Shown: piece after piece, positions 49,336 through 56,331 of the stretch | Layout: each line of letters opens with the position of its first letter | Numbering within the stretch: position 1 is the first letter of the stretch | From: Mycolicibacterium agri | GTDB lineage: Bacteria > Actinomycetota > Actinomycetes > Mycobacteriales > Mycobacteriaceae | Direction of reading: 5' to 3' | Assembly: GCF_002553505.1 (NCBI RefSeq) | Contig: NZ_PDCP01000030.1 | Span: forward strand, 1 to 64,000 | Length of the DNA stretch: 64,000 nt | Notes under the pieces: generated by a model | Database searches by the model: none | Told to the model about the DNA's origin: nothing | Seen by the model: the letters and a program-made list of their open reading frames with translations, nothing else | Translations under genes and position numbers: made by a program

Positions 49336-49908
49336 GTGACCGACTCAACCAAAGACGAGTTGCGCGAACGCCTCGACGCTCTCATCGGCACACCCACCGA
49401 CGGCGTCGGCAAGCCCGTCCATGCGCCCGATCCGGTGAACACCGCGATGATCCGGCACTGGGCATACGCCTTGGGCGACATGAACCCGGCCTATCTCGAC
49501 CCCGACTTCGCGCAGAACTCCCGATACGGCGGGATCGTGTCTCCACCCGTGATGCTGCAGAGCTGGACGATGCCGCCGCCGAAGCTGGAGGGCATCCATG
49601 AACGCGGCGGTGTGCCGATCGAGATCAAGACGAACCCGCTGCAGTTCCTCTCCGACGCCGGCTACACCGGCATCATCGCGACGAACTCCGAATTCGAGAT
49701 CGAGCGCTATCCCCGAGTCGGAGACGAGATCACCTCCGAGACGGTGTTCGAGTCGATATCGGAGGAGAAGAAGACGGCCATGGGCTACGGCTTCTTCGTC
49801 ACGTGGGTCACCACGTACCGCGATCAGAACGGCGAAGTCATCGGCCGCCAGTGGTTCCGCACCCTGCGCTTCAAGACGGGCGGCCCCGCCGGAACGGCAG
49901 GCAACTGA
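49336..49908 (+). CDS. MaoC-like hydratase subunit, equivalent to ChsH2 N-terminal domain
   Basis: GTG 49336 follows AAAGGAATACAGCT; 190 residues. The hotdog fold is recognised by IRHWAYALGDMNPAYLDPDFAQNSRYGGIVSPPVMLQSW and later FEIERYPRVGDEITSETVFESISEEKKTAMGYGFFVTW. In the dyad position it has GDMNPAYLDP, Tyr instead of His, so it is probably the non-catalytic half of a heteromeric hydratase. In M. tuberculosis this domain is fused to DUF35 (ChsH2/Rv3542c). Here the DUF35 part is a separate gene starting on the last base of its stop codon. Confidence 0.87.
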   Translation: MTDSTKDELRERLDALIGTPTDGVGKPVHAPDPVNTAMIRHWAYALGDMNPAYLDPDFAQNSRYGGIVSPPVMLQSWTMPPPKLEGIHERGGVPIEIKTNPLQFLSDAGYTGIIATNSEFEIERYPRVGDEITSETVFESISEEKKTAMGYGFFVTWVTTYRDQNGEVIGRQWFRTLRFKTGGPAGTAGN

Positions 49909-50321
49909 TGGCCAGCCGACTCGCCCCGTCGATCAGCCCGGACACCGCGTTCTTCTGGTCCGGGCTCAAGGAGCACGAGCTTCGTATTCAACGGTGCACG
50001 GACTGCAAGACGTTGCGGGTTCCGCCGCGCCCGATGTGCGGCACCTGCCAGTCGCTGAACTGGGACTATGTCGTTTCGGACGGCCGCGGCACGGTCTACA
50101 GCTTCGTCATGCCGCAGTACCCGCCTCTGCCTTTTCTCCAATACCCCTACGTCGTAGCGCTCGTCGAACTCGACGAGGGCGTTCGCATCGTGTCGAATCT
50201 GTGCGAGATCGAACCCGAAGCAATCGAAGTCGGGATGCCCGTCGAGGTCATCTATGAGACGTTTTCGGCGATCCCCAGCGGCGAGGAGCTGGTGTTGCAC
50301 CAGTTCCGGCCCGCCCGATAA
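49908..50321 (+). CDS. DUF35 protein, equivalent to ChsH2 C-terminal domain
   Basis: ATG 49908 shares one base with the MaoC stop; 137 residues. Zn-ribbon cysteines in RCTDCKTLRVPPRPMCGTC (about residues 29-47), then an OB-fold with GTVYSFVMPQYPPLPFLQYPYVVALVELDEGVRIVSNL. In the cholesterol pathway the DUF35 domain of ChsH2 binds Ltp2 and makes the aldolase active. Here it is encoded on its own, with the Ltp2-like gene at 51921 further down the operon. Confidence 0.88.
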   Translation: MASRLAPSISPDTAFFWSGLKEHELRIQRCTDCKTLRVPPRPMCGTCQSLNWDYVVSDGRGTVYSFVMPQYPPLPFLQYPYVVALVELDEGVRIVSNLCEIEPEAIEVGMPVEVIYETFSAIPSGEELVLHQFRPAR

Positions 50322-50338
50322 GTGGAAGACAGACAGGA

Positions 50339-51451
50339 ATGGACTTCACTTTCAACGACGAGCAGGAGGCGGTCGCCAAGGTCGCCCGCCAGCTCTTCGA
50401 GCACCGTGCGACACCGGAGCATCTGACCGAACTCGAATCGGGCGAGATCCGCTACGACGCCGCGCTGTGGTCCGAGTTGGCGTCCGCCGATCTGCTCGGA
50501 ATCGCGCTCCCGGAAGCCTTTGGCGGCACCGGAGGCGGGTTCCTCGAGCTGTGCGTGCTGCTCAGCGAGGTCGGGTACAGCGTTGCGCCGGTACCGGTTT
50601 ATTCGACGCTGGCGCTTGGCGCCGATACGGTTGCCCGGCACGGCGATTCGGAGCTGCAGCAGCGCTTCCTGCCGGGGGTGGTCGAGGGCCGCATTTTGTT
50701 GACCGCGGCGCTGGCCGAGCCCGGGGGCTCCGATCCGACCGCACCACGCACCACGGCTCGCGCAGACGGCGACGTGTGGCGACTCACCGGCGCGAAGGAG
50801 TTGGTGCCCGCGGCGCAACTGGCGTCGGCCGTCGTCGTGTCGGCCCGCGCCGATGACGGCGATGGTCTGTTTCTCGTCGAAACCGACGGCGGCGGTGTCG
50901 ATCTGACGCCAACGCCCACAACGAACGGCGAGCCATTCGCCGATGTCGCATTGAACGACGCCGTCGGTCGGCGGCTCGCAGAACATGCCGATGCGGGAAT
51001 CGTCCGGGCGCTCTACGACAGGGCGCTGGTCGGCTTGTGTGCGACACAGATCGGCGTAGTCGATCGGGCGCTGAAACTGGCGGCGTCCTACACGAGCCAG
51101 CGCGAACAGTTCGGGCGTCCCATCGGTTCGTTCCAGGCGGTCCAGCAGCGCCTGGCAGACGCCTTCATCGATACCGAAGCGATCCGGTGGACCGCGTGGC
51201 ATGCGGCCTGGTTGATCGCGCAGGAAAGACCTGCGCAGCGAGCGGCGGCGATTGCCAAGTTCTGGGCGGCCGAGGCCGGGGCGCGGGTCACCGCGTCCGC
51301 ACAACAGGTGCACGGCGGCATGGGCATCGACGTCACCTATCCCTTGTTTCGATACTTCCTGTGGGCCAAGCAGATTGAACTCTCGCTCGGATCGGCGTCA
51401 CAACAGCTCGCCCGGCTCGGCAACGGATACGCGGAAGGACCGAACCCATGA
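50339..51451 (+). CDS. Acyl-CoA dehydrogenase, FadE28-like subunit
   Basis: ATG 50339 preceded by GACAGGA; 370 residues. Motifs: LLGIALPEAFGGTGGGFLELCVLLSEVG, AALAEPGGSDPTAPRT, SQREQFGRPIGSFQAVQQRLADA and QQVHGGMGIDVTYPLFRYFLWAKQIELSLG. The shortened middle domain and C-terminus match FadE28-type subunits, which lack the catalytic base and pair with FadE29. Its stop overlaps the following MaoC start by 4 bp. Confidence 0.88.
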   Translation: MDFTFNDEQEAVAKVARQLFEHRATPEHLTELESGEIRYDAALWSELASADLLGIALPEAFGGTGGGFLELCVLLSEVGYSVAPVPVYSTLALGADTVARHGDSELQQRFLPGVVEGRILLTAALAEPGGSDPTAPRTTARADGDVWRLTGAKELVPAAQLASAVVVSARADDGDGLFLVETDGGGVDLTPTPTTNGEPFADVALNDAVGRRLAEHADAGIVRALYDRALVGLCATQIGVVDRALKLAASYTSQREQFGRPIGSFQAVQQRLADAFIDTEAIRWTAWHAAWLIAQERPAQRAAAIAKFWAAEAGARVTASAQQVHGGMGIDVTYPLFRYFLWAKQIELSLGSASQQLARLGNGYAEGPNP

Positions 51452-51924
51452 CCTCCAGTGCACAGACCGCTCGCCCCGGCGGACGCGACCGCACCACCAC
51501 ACTGGCGTGGAACACCATCAACGTCGGCGACGAGGTGACCCCGCTGGAGATTCCCGTCACCACCACGCTGATCGTCGCCGGAGCCATCGCGTCTCGTGAC
51601 TACATGCCGGTGCACCACGACCGCGACTTCGCCAATTCGCAAGGCTCCAAGGACATCTTCCTCAACATCCTGACGACCAACGGGCTGTGCGTGAGGTTTC
51701 TGCACGATTGGGCAGGCCCCGAGGCGATGATCAAGAAGTTGTCCATCCGCCTCGGTGTGCCCGCGTATCCGAACGACCCGCTGCGGTTCGAAGGCACCGT
51801 GACCGAGAAGTCCGCGGGCGACGGCGAAGGAGTCGTCGAGGTCACCTTCAAGGGCAGCAACAGCCTTGGCGATCATGTCAAGGGCACGGCAGTGCTCAGC
51901 CTGCTCGAGGGAGTCGAGCCGTGA
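51448..51924 (+). CDS. MaoC-like hydratase subunit, ChsH1-like
   Basis: The 158-residue hotdog protein has VAGAIASRDYMPVHHDRDFANSQGSKDIFLNILTTNGLCVRF, which keeps the Asp and His of the hydratase dyad (RDYMPVHHD). So it is the catalytic partner of the 49336 protein, as ChsH1 is for ChsH2. It is coupled by ATGA to the FadE upstream and by GTGA to the aldolase downstream. It should hydrate the alpha-beta unsaturated side-chain CoA made by the FadE pair. Confidence 0.88.
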   Translation: MTSSAQTARPGGRDRTTTLAWNTINVGDEVTPLEIPVTTTLIVAGAIASRDYMPVHHDRDFANSQGSKDIFLNILTTNGLCVRFLHDWAGPEAMIKKLSIRLGVPAYPNDPLRFEGTVTEKSAGDGEGVVEVTFKGSNSLGDHVKGTAVLSLLEGVEP

Positions 51925-53090
51925 GCCGAGGCATCGGCGGCAAAGCGGCGCTCGTCGGCATCGGCCAGACCGAGTTTTCGAAGGAATCGGGCCGCACCGA
52001 GATGCAATTGGCCTGCGAGGCGGTCAAGGCCGCGATCGACGATGCTGGCCTGCGTCCCAGGGACATCGACGGCATGCTGACCTTCACCGTGGATGAGAAC
52101 GAGGAGATCGAAGTCGCCCGCAACGTCGGCATCGAGAACCTCACATTTTTCACCCGGGTACCGCACGGCGGCGGTGCTGCTGCGGGCACCGTGATGCAGG
52201 CGGCCATGGCGGTCGCCACGGGCGCCGCCGAAGCGGTCGTCTGCTACCGGGCGTTCAACGAGCGCTCGGGATTCCGGTTCGGTGGAGCCGGACGACAGCC
52301 CGGCGTCACTCCCCTGTGGATGGCCCCGTATGCGCCGTTCGGATTCATGACACCGGCAGCCTGGGTGGCCCTGCATGCGCAGCGCTACATGACCACCTAC
52401 GGGGTCAGCAACGCCGACTTCGGGAAGATCTCCGTCATCGACCGCAAGCATGCGGCCAAGAACCCCGACGCCTGGTTCTACGAGAAACCGATCACTATCG
52501 AGCAACACCAGCAATCGCGGTGGATCATCGAACCGGTGCTGCGCCTGCTGGACTGCTGCCAGGAGAGCGACGGCGGGGTGGCGATGGTGGTCACCAGCGT
52601 GGAACGCGCCCGCGACCTGGCCAAGCCGCCGGCCGTGATCATCGCGGCCGCCCAGGGCGCCGCATACAACGGCGAGGTGATGACCAGTTACTACCGTGAG
52701 GACATCACGGGCCTGCCCGAGATGGGTGTCGTCGCCGACAAATTGTGGCGCGACTCCGGATTGAAACCCGACGACATCTCGACAGCGTTTCTCTACGACC
52801 ACTTCACCCCGTTCGTGTTCACCCAACTCGAGGAACTCGGGTTCTGTGGACGCGGAGAAGCCAAGGACTTCGTGTCGGTCGAAGACCTTTCGCTGGGTGG
52901 CCGGATGCCGATCAACACCAACGGCGGTCTACTCGGCGAGGCCTACATCCACGGGATGAACGGGATCACCGAGGGCGTCCGACAGGTCCGCGGCACCTCA
53001 TACAACCAGGTCGAAAACGTCGAACATGTGCTCGTGACGTCCGGCACCGGCGTCCCGACCAGCGGGCTCATCCTCGCCCCCGACCACTGA
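51921..53090 (+). CDS. Ltp2-like thiolase-fold retro-aldolase
   Basis: GTG 51921 overlaps the MaoC stop; 389 residues. It starts GKAALVGIGQTEFSKESGRTEM, the usual Ltp2 opening. At the thiolase Cys position it reads FFTRVPHGGGAAAGTVM (Gly), so it cannot be a thiolase. Conserved SYYREDITGLPEM and FLYDHFTPFVFTQLEELGFC keep tyrosines in the regions where catalytic Tyr residues have been described for Ltp2. C-terminal GGLLGEAYIHGMNGITEGVRQVRG. With DUF35 (49908) it would cleave the tertiary 3-hydroxyacyl-CoA to propionyl-CoA and a ring ketone. Confidence 0.88.
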   Translation: MSRGIGGKAALVGIGQTEFSKESGRTEMQLACEAVKAAIDDAGLRPRDIDGMLTFTVDENEEIEVARNVGIENLTFFTRVPHGGGAAAGTVMQAAMAVATGAAEAVVCYRAFNERSGFRFGGAGRQPGVTPLWMAPYAPFGFMTPAAWVALHAQRYMTTYGVSNADFGKISVIDRKHAAKNPDAWFYEKPITIEQHQQSRWIIEPVLRLLDCCQESDGGVAMVVTSVERARDLAKPPAVIIAAAQGAAYNGEVMTSYYREDITGLPEMGVVADKLWRDSGLKPDDISTAFLYDHFTPFVFTQLEELGFCGRGEAKDFVSVEDLSLGGRMPINTNGGLLGEAYIHGMNGITEGVRQVRGTSYNQVENVEHVLVTSGTGVPTSGLILAPDH

Positions 53091-53093
53091 GTC

Positions 53094-53108
53094 GATAATG
53101 TCGTCCCG
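53094..53108. promoter_or_regulatory. Weak B-type palindrome and -10 box at the TetR start
   Basis: GATAATGTCGTCCCG keeps the left arm but has three mismatches on the right. TAATGT (53096-53101) fits TANNNT and ends 6 nt before GTG 53108, which suggests a leaderless mRNA for the TetR gene. Confidence 0.4.
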
Positions 53109-53716
53109 TGGGTTCTGACATGACTCAATCAGTTGCGGTCGATACCCGTGATGCCATCATCTCCGCCGCCTTCGCCTGCTTCCGGACACGCGGGCTGGCG
53201 AAGACCACCATCGTCGACATCGCCCGCGAGGCCGACGTGTCGCGCAGCACGTTCTACGAGTATTTCCGGGACAAGGAGACGATCGTCGAAGCCTGCGCCG
53301 AGGCGGCGTCGCAACGGTTCTACCGCAACATGGCCAAGGCCATCGATCGTCACGGAGGCAGCACCCTCGAGGGTCGGCTGGTGCGCGCCGCCGTCTTCGT
53401 CACCCAGGCGCGACGGGTCGTCGAGCCCGAGGCGTACTTCGACGAAGAGGAAGTCAGTCTCATGATGACGAAGAACGCGGCCACCCTGCTGAAGGAATGC
53501 GCCGACTTCCTCGCGCCCTACGTGACAGCGGCCAAGCTGACCGGAGAGGTTCGCCCCGACCTGGATGTTGCATCCGCCACCGAATGGTTCGCACGAATGT
53601 TGTTCTCGCTGTTCACAACTCCGTCTCCGAACATCGACATGCCCGACGACGACGCGGTAGCTGAATTCGTACGCGCCTACGCGGTTAACGGATTCGTCAG
53701 TCCTCGGCGACGGTGA
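53108..53716 (+). CDS. TetR-family transcriptional regulator
   Basis: The protein has 202 residues from GTG 53108 (ATG at 53120 is an alternative). The HTH is clear: RDAIISAAFACFRTRGLAKTTIVDIAREADVSRSTFYEYFRDKETIVEACAE (about residues 12-64). The rest is an all-helical ligand domain with EAYFDEEEVSLMMTKNAATLLKE. It lies 17 bp after the igr-like operon and may regulate it or itself. It ends 3 bp from the convergent P450 gene. Confidence 0.88.
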   Translation: MGSDMTQSVAVDTRDAIISAAFACFRTRGLAKTTIVDIAREADVSRSTFYEYFRDKETIVEACAEAASQRFYRNMAKAIDRHGGSTLEGRLVRAAVFVTQARRVVEPEAYFDEEEVSLMMTKNAATLLKECADFLAPYVTAAKLTGEVRPDLDVASATEWFARMLFSLFTTPSPNIDMPDDDAVAEFVRAYAVNGFVSPRRR

Positions 53717-53719
53717 GCC

Positions 53720-54949
53720 TCAGCCGGTCCTGCGCACCGGGACGTTGGAGAAGCCACACACGTTCGACATCGCCACGCGTCGCAGGCCGCTTCGGTCGAT
53801 CCCGTATTCGGGAATGAGGTCGAGGAGCGCATCGAGCGCGATGCGCGCTTCCATGCGCGCCAACGCTGCTCCGAGGCAGCTGTGCACGCCGTAGCCGAAC
53901 GCGAGGTTGAAGCCCATTTTGCGTTCCCGGTCGATGTTGAGTCGGTCGGGATCGTCGAACTTGCGCTCGTCGCGAAGGGCCGATCCGGTGACGAGCAGAA
54001 CCGCCGCGCCCTGCGGGATCGTGGTGCCGTAGTAGGTGACGTCGCGCGTGGCGGTGCGAATTTGATACTGCGACGGCGCTTCGTAGCGCAGGAGTTCCTC
54101 GACCGCGGCGGGAATCTTGCTGCGGTCCTCGCGAAGCCTTCGCCACTGGTCCGGGAAGTCGGCGAACGCGACGATCGCGTTACCCACCAGTTTGGTGACC
54201 GTCTCGGCGCCCGCTCCCCCGAGCATTGTGGCGAAACCGGTGATATCGACATCGGTGAGCTTCTCCACCACACCGTCGCGTTCGATTTCGGTTTCGATGA
54301 GGCGGCTGATCATGTCGTCTCTGGGTTGAGTTCTGCGCCGCTGAACGAGGTCGTAATAGTAGAGGCCGGTTTTCATCGAGGCCTCGTATCCTTCTTTGGG
54401 AACGGCGATCTCGCCGGGACGACGTTCCAACAGCAAATCCAGCCAGCGTCGGATCTGGTCTCGATCCTCTTTCGGGACGCCGAGCATGGTCGTGATGACC
54501 TCGTTCGGGAACAGCGCAGAGAAGTCGGCGACAACGTCGAAACGCTCGGGGTTGCACGCTTCGATTCGCTCATAGATCTTCTCGGCGACCATGTCTTCCA
54601 GCGCGGCGATCGCGCGCGGGGTGAAGACATTGCTCACCAAGCGACGCATCTTCTGGTGCTCCGGCGGATCCATGGAGGTGATCACCTTGGGCACCGGGAT
54701 CGCGTCGTCGTGCGCCTTGACCATGTCCAACGTGGCGCCCTTGGCCGACGAAAAGGTTTCGTGATCCTTCGTCGCGGGTGCTACATCGTCGTAACGCGTC
54801 AGCGCCCAGAAATCCCACTTCTTGTTGTAGTAGATCGGGGCCTCGGTGCGCAGCCGCCGATAGGTGTCATATGCGCCGTCGAAGAAATCCTGGGAGAACG
54901 GGTCGAACTCGACGGGACGGCTGTCGACTTCGGGCCGCGTGGCGTTCAC
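53720..54949 (-). CDS. Cytochrome P450
   Basis: GTG 54949 overlaps the CoA-transferase stop by 4 bp; 409 residues. P450 motifs: I-helix MLGGAGAETVTKL (acid-alcohol pair E-T), E-x-x-R in EELLRYEAPSQY, and heme loop FGYGVHSCLGAALARMEARI. It belongs to the soluble actinobacterial CYP type. Its position behind a CaiB-type CoA-transferase, in the same operon, suggests that it hydroxylates a CoA-activated or acid substrate. The promoter with an A-type palindrome is upstream of the CoA-transferase. Confidence 0.92.
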   Translation of the reverse strand: MNATRPEVDSRPVEFDPFSQDFFDGAYDTYRRLRTEAPIYYNKKWDFWALTRYDDVAPATKDHETFSSAKGATLDMVKAHDDAIPVPKVITSMDPPEHQKMRRLVSNVFTPRAIAALEDMVAEKIYERIEACNPERFDVVADFSALFPNEVITTMLGVPKEDRDQIRRWLDLLLERRPGEIAVPKEGYEASMKTGLYYYDLVQRRRTQPRDDMISRLIETEIERDGVVEKLTDVDITGFATMLGGAGAETVTKLVGNAIVAFADFPDQWRRLREDRSKIPAAVEELLRYEAPSQYQIRTATRDVTYYGTTIPQGAAVLLVTGSALRDERKFDDPDRLNIDRERKMGFNLAFGYGVHSCLGAALARMEARIALDALLDLIPEYGIDRSGLRRVAMSNVCGFSNVPVRRTG

Positions 54950-56151
54950 AGGATTGCTCCCGACTTCTTCAGTTCTTCGATGGTGTCCCAGCCGATTCCG
55001 GCGTCCAACAGAACTTCTTCGGTGTGTTGGCCGTGCTCAGGAGCACCCGTCGGAACCACCGATTGTTCATCGAACTGAACGGGGTTGGTGGGCATACAGA
55101 ACGGCACGCCGTTGACGGTCTCCGTCTGCGCGACATACCCGTTCGCGGTGACGGCGGGGTCCTCGCAGAGTTCACCGGGTGTCTGCACTATCCCCCACGC
55201 ACCCGAAAGCGGCGCCAGAACTTCCCGCCACTCGGCTACCGTGCGCTTGGCGAACGCCTCGTCGAGTAGGGTGATCAGGTCGGCCCGATTCTCGTATCGG
55301 GATGCGGGATCGGCGAACCGCGGATCGTCGATGAGCTCGGGCAGGCCGATCACCCGCATCGCTTCGGGATAGAACTTGTCGAGTTGCAGCATCATCAGCT
55401 GCACATAGCGACCGTCTTTCGTGCGGTAGGTACCCACCAACGGGTTCGGCGCATCGGCGTGGCCGAATTTCGGAATCGAGGTGCCGCCGTGTATCTGGCT
55501 GACGGCGACGTCGGGACTGAGGTTCCAGGTAGCAAGCCCGAGCAGCGACACGTCCACGACCGAGCCCTTGCCGGTCGTCGCCTTCTTGTACAGCGCTGCG
55601 GCGATACCGCCTGCAATGGTCATGCCGCCGAGAAGATCACCGAACGCCGGCCGGGACCGGACGAGTTCGTCTCTTTCCTCTGTCAGGGCGGTGGCGATGC
55701 CGCCGCGCGCCCAATAGGAGACTCCGTCATAGCCTGGCTTGTCCGCGTCCGGCCCTTTGGGACCATGACCCGACCCCCGCACGTACACAATGCCCGGATT
55801 CACCTTCCGGATGTCGTCGACGTCGATGCCGAACTTCTTCCGGCGCTCCGGCAGATAGCTGGTCAGGAACACGTCGCAGGTCTTTGCCAATGCGTGAACG
55901 ACATCACGACCGCCCGGTGTGCTCAGGTCGACGCCGATCGACTTCTTGCCGCGGTTCGGTATCTCGATCATGTAGTTGACCGAGCCACCGCCCTCGTCGA
56001 CGATTCCCATGGTGACAAGACCCCGCTGCGGATCGCCGCCGTTACGCGGCTCGACCTTGATCACTTCGGCGCCCCACTCGGCGAGCACCGCGCCGGCCGA
56101 AGGCACGAATGTCCAGGCCGCGACCTCAAGCACTCGGACCCCGCTGAGCAC
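54946..56151 (-). CDS. CaiB/BaiF family III CoA-transferase
   Basis: From GTG 56151 there are 401 residues: LSGVRVLEVAAWTFVPSAGAVLAEWGAEVIKVEPRNGGDPQRG, PNRGKKSIGVDLSTPGGRDVV, catalytic Asp in GKGSVVDVSLLG, and a C-terminal NPVQFDEQS. However, TAGGAGG at 56172-56178 is 5 nt upstream of an in-frame ATT at 56164-56166 that would add N-V-D-N ahead of V-L-S-G-V-R-V, and GTG has no ribosome site of its own. So the real start may be ATT (406 residues). It transfers CoA to an acid, probably from succinyl-CoA or a pathway CoA ester. It is co-transcribed with the P450 downstream. Confidence 0.88.
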   Translation of the reverse strand: MLSGVRVLEVAAWTFVPSAGAVLAEWGAEVIKVEPRNGGDPQRGLVTMGIVDEGGGSVNYMIEIPNRGKKSIGVDLSTPGGRDVVHALAKTCDVFLTSYLPERRKKFGIDVDDIRKVNPGIVYVRGSGHGPKGPDADKPGYDGVSYWARGGIATALTEERDELVRSRPAFGDLLGGMTIAGGIAAALYKKATTGKGSVVDVSLLGLATWNLSPDVAVSQIHGGTSIPKFGHADAPNPLVGTYRTKDGRYVQLMMLQLDKFYPEAMRVIGLPELIDDPRFADPASRYENRADLITLLDEAFAKRTVAEWREVLAPLSGAWGIVQTPGELCEDPAVTANGYVAQTETVNGVPFCMPTNPVQFDEQSVVPTGAPEHGQHTEEVLLDAGIGWDTIEELKKSGAIL

Positions 56152-56163
56152 GTTGTCGACGTT

Positions 56164-56178
56164 AATGCCGGCCTCCTA
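56164..56178 (-). promoter_or_regulatory. Strong ribosome site in front of an ATT codon
   Basis: Minus strand: TAGGAGG (56178-56172), 5 nt, then ATT (56166-56164) in frame with the CoA-transferase. The in-frame codon just upstream is TAG, so no ATG, GTG or TTG lies between the stop and GTG 56151. This points to an AUU start. Confidence 0.5.
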
Positions 56179-56254
56179 CAAGCGTTGACATCCATTTTCG
56201 GATTTGCGAATCAGGGTCCACGGCTCGAAGTCTAAACGCGCCGCACAGCTTCGC

Positions 56255-56270
56255 GAGAACCACTATTCTC
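56255..56270. promoter_or_regulatory. A-type operator, perfect, in divergent promoter
   Basis: GAGAACCACTATTCTC matches the consensus exactly. TATCCT (56289-56294) fits a -10 for the ligase at 56332, 18 bp away, as at 37829; the intervening bases are also similar (TTTT-x-C...AAGAT...CTATCCT). Confidence 0.7.
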
Positions 56271-56331
56271 GTTTTCCGAGAAGATGGCTATCCTGTTGAG
56301 GTCATCCTAGCCCGATAAGGATTCCCACCTC

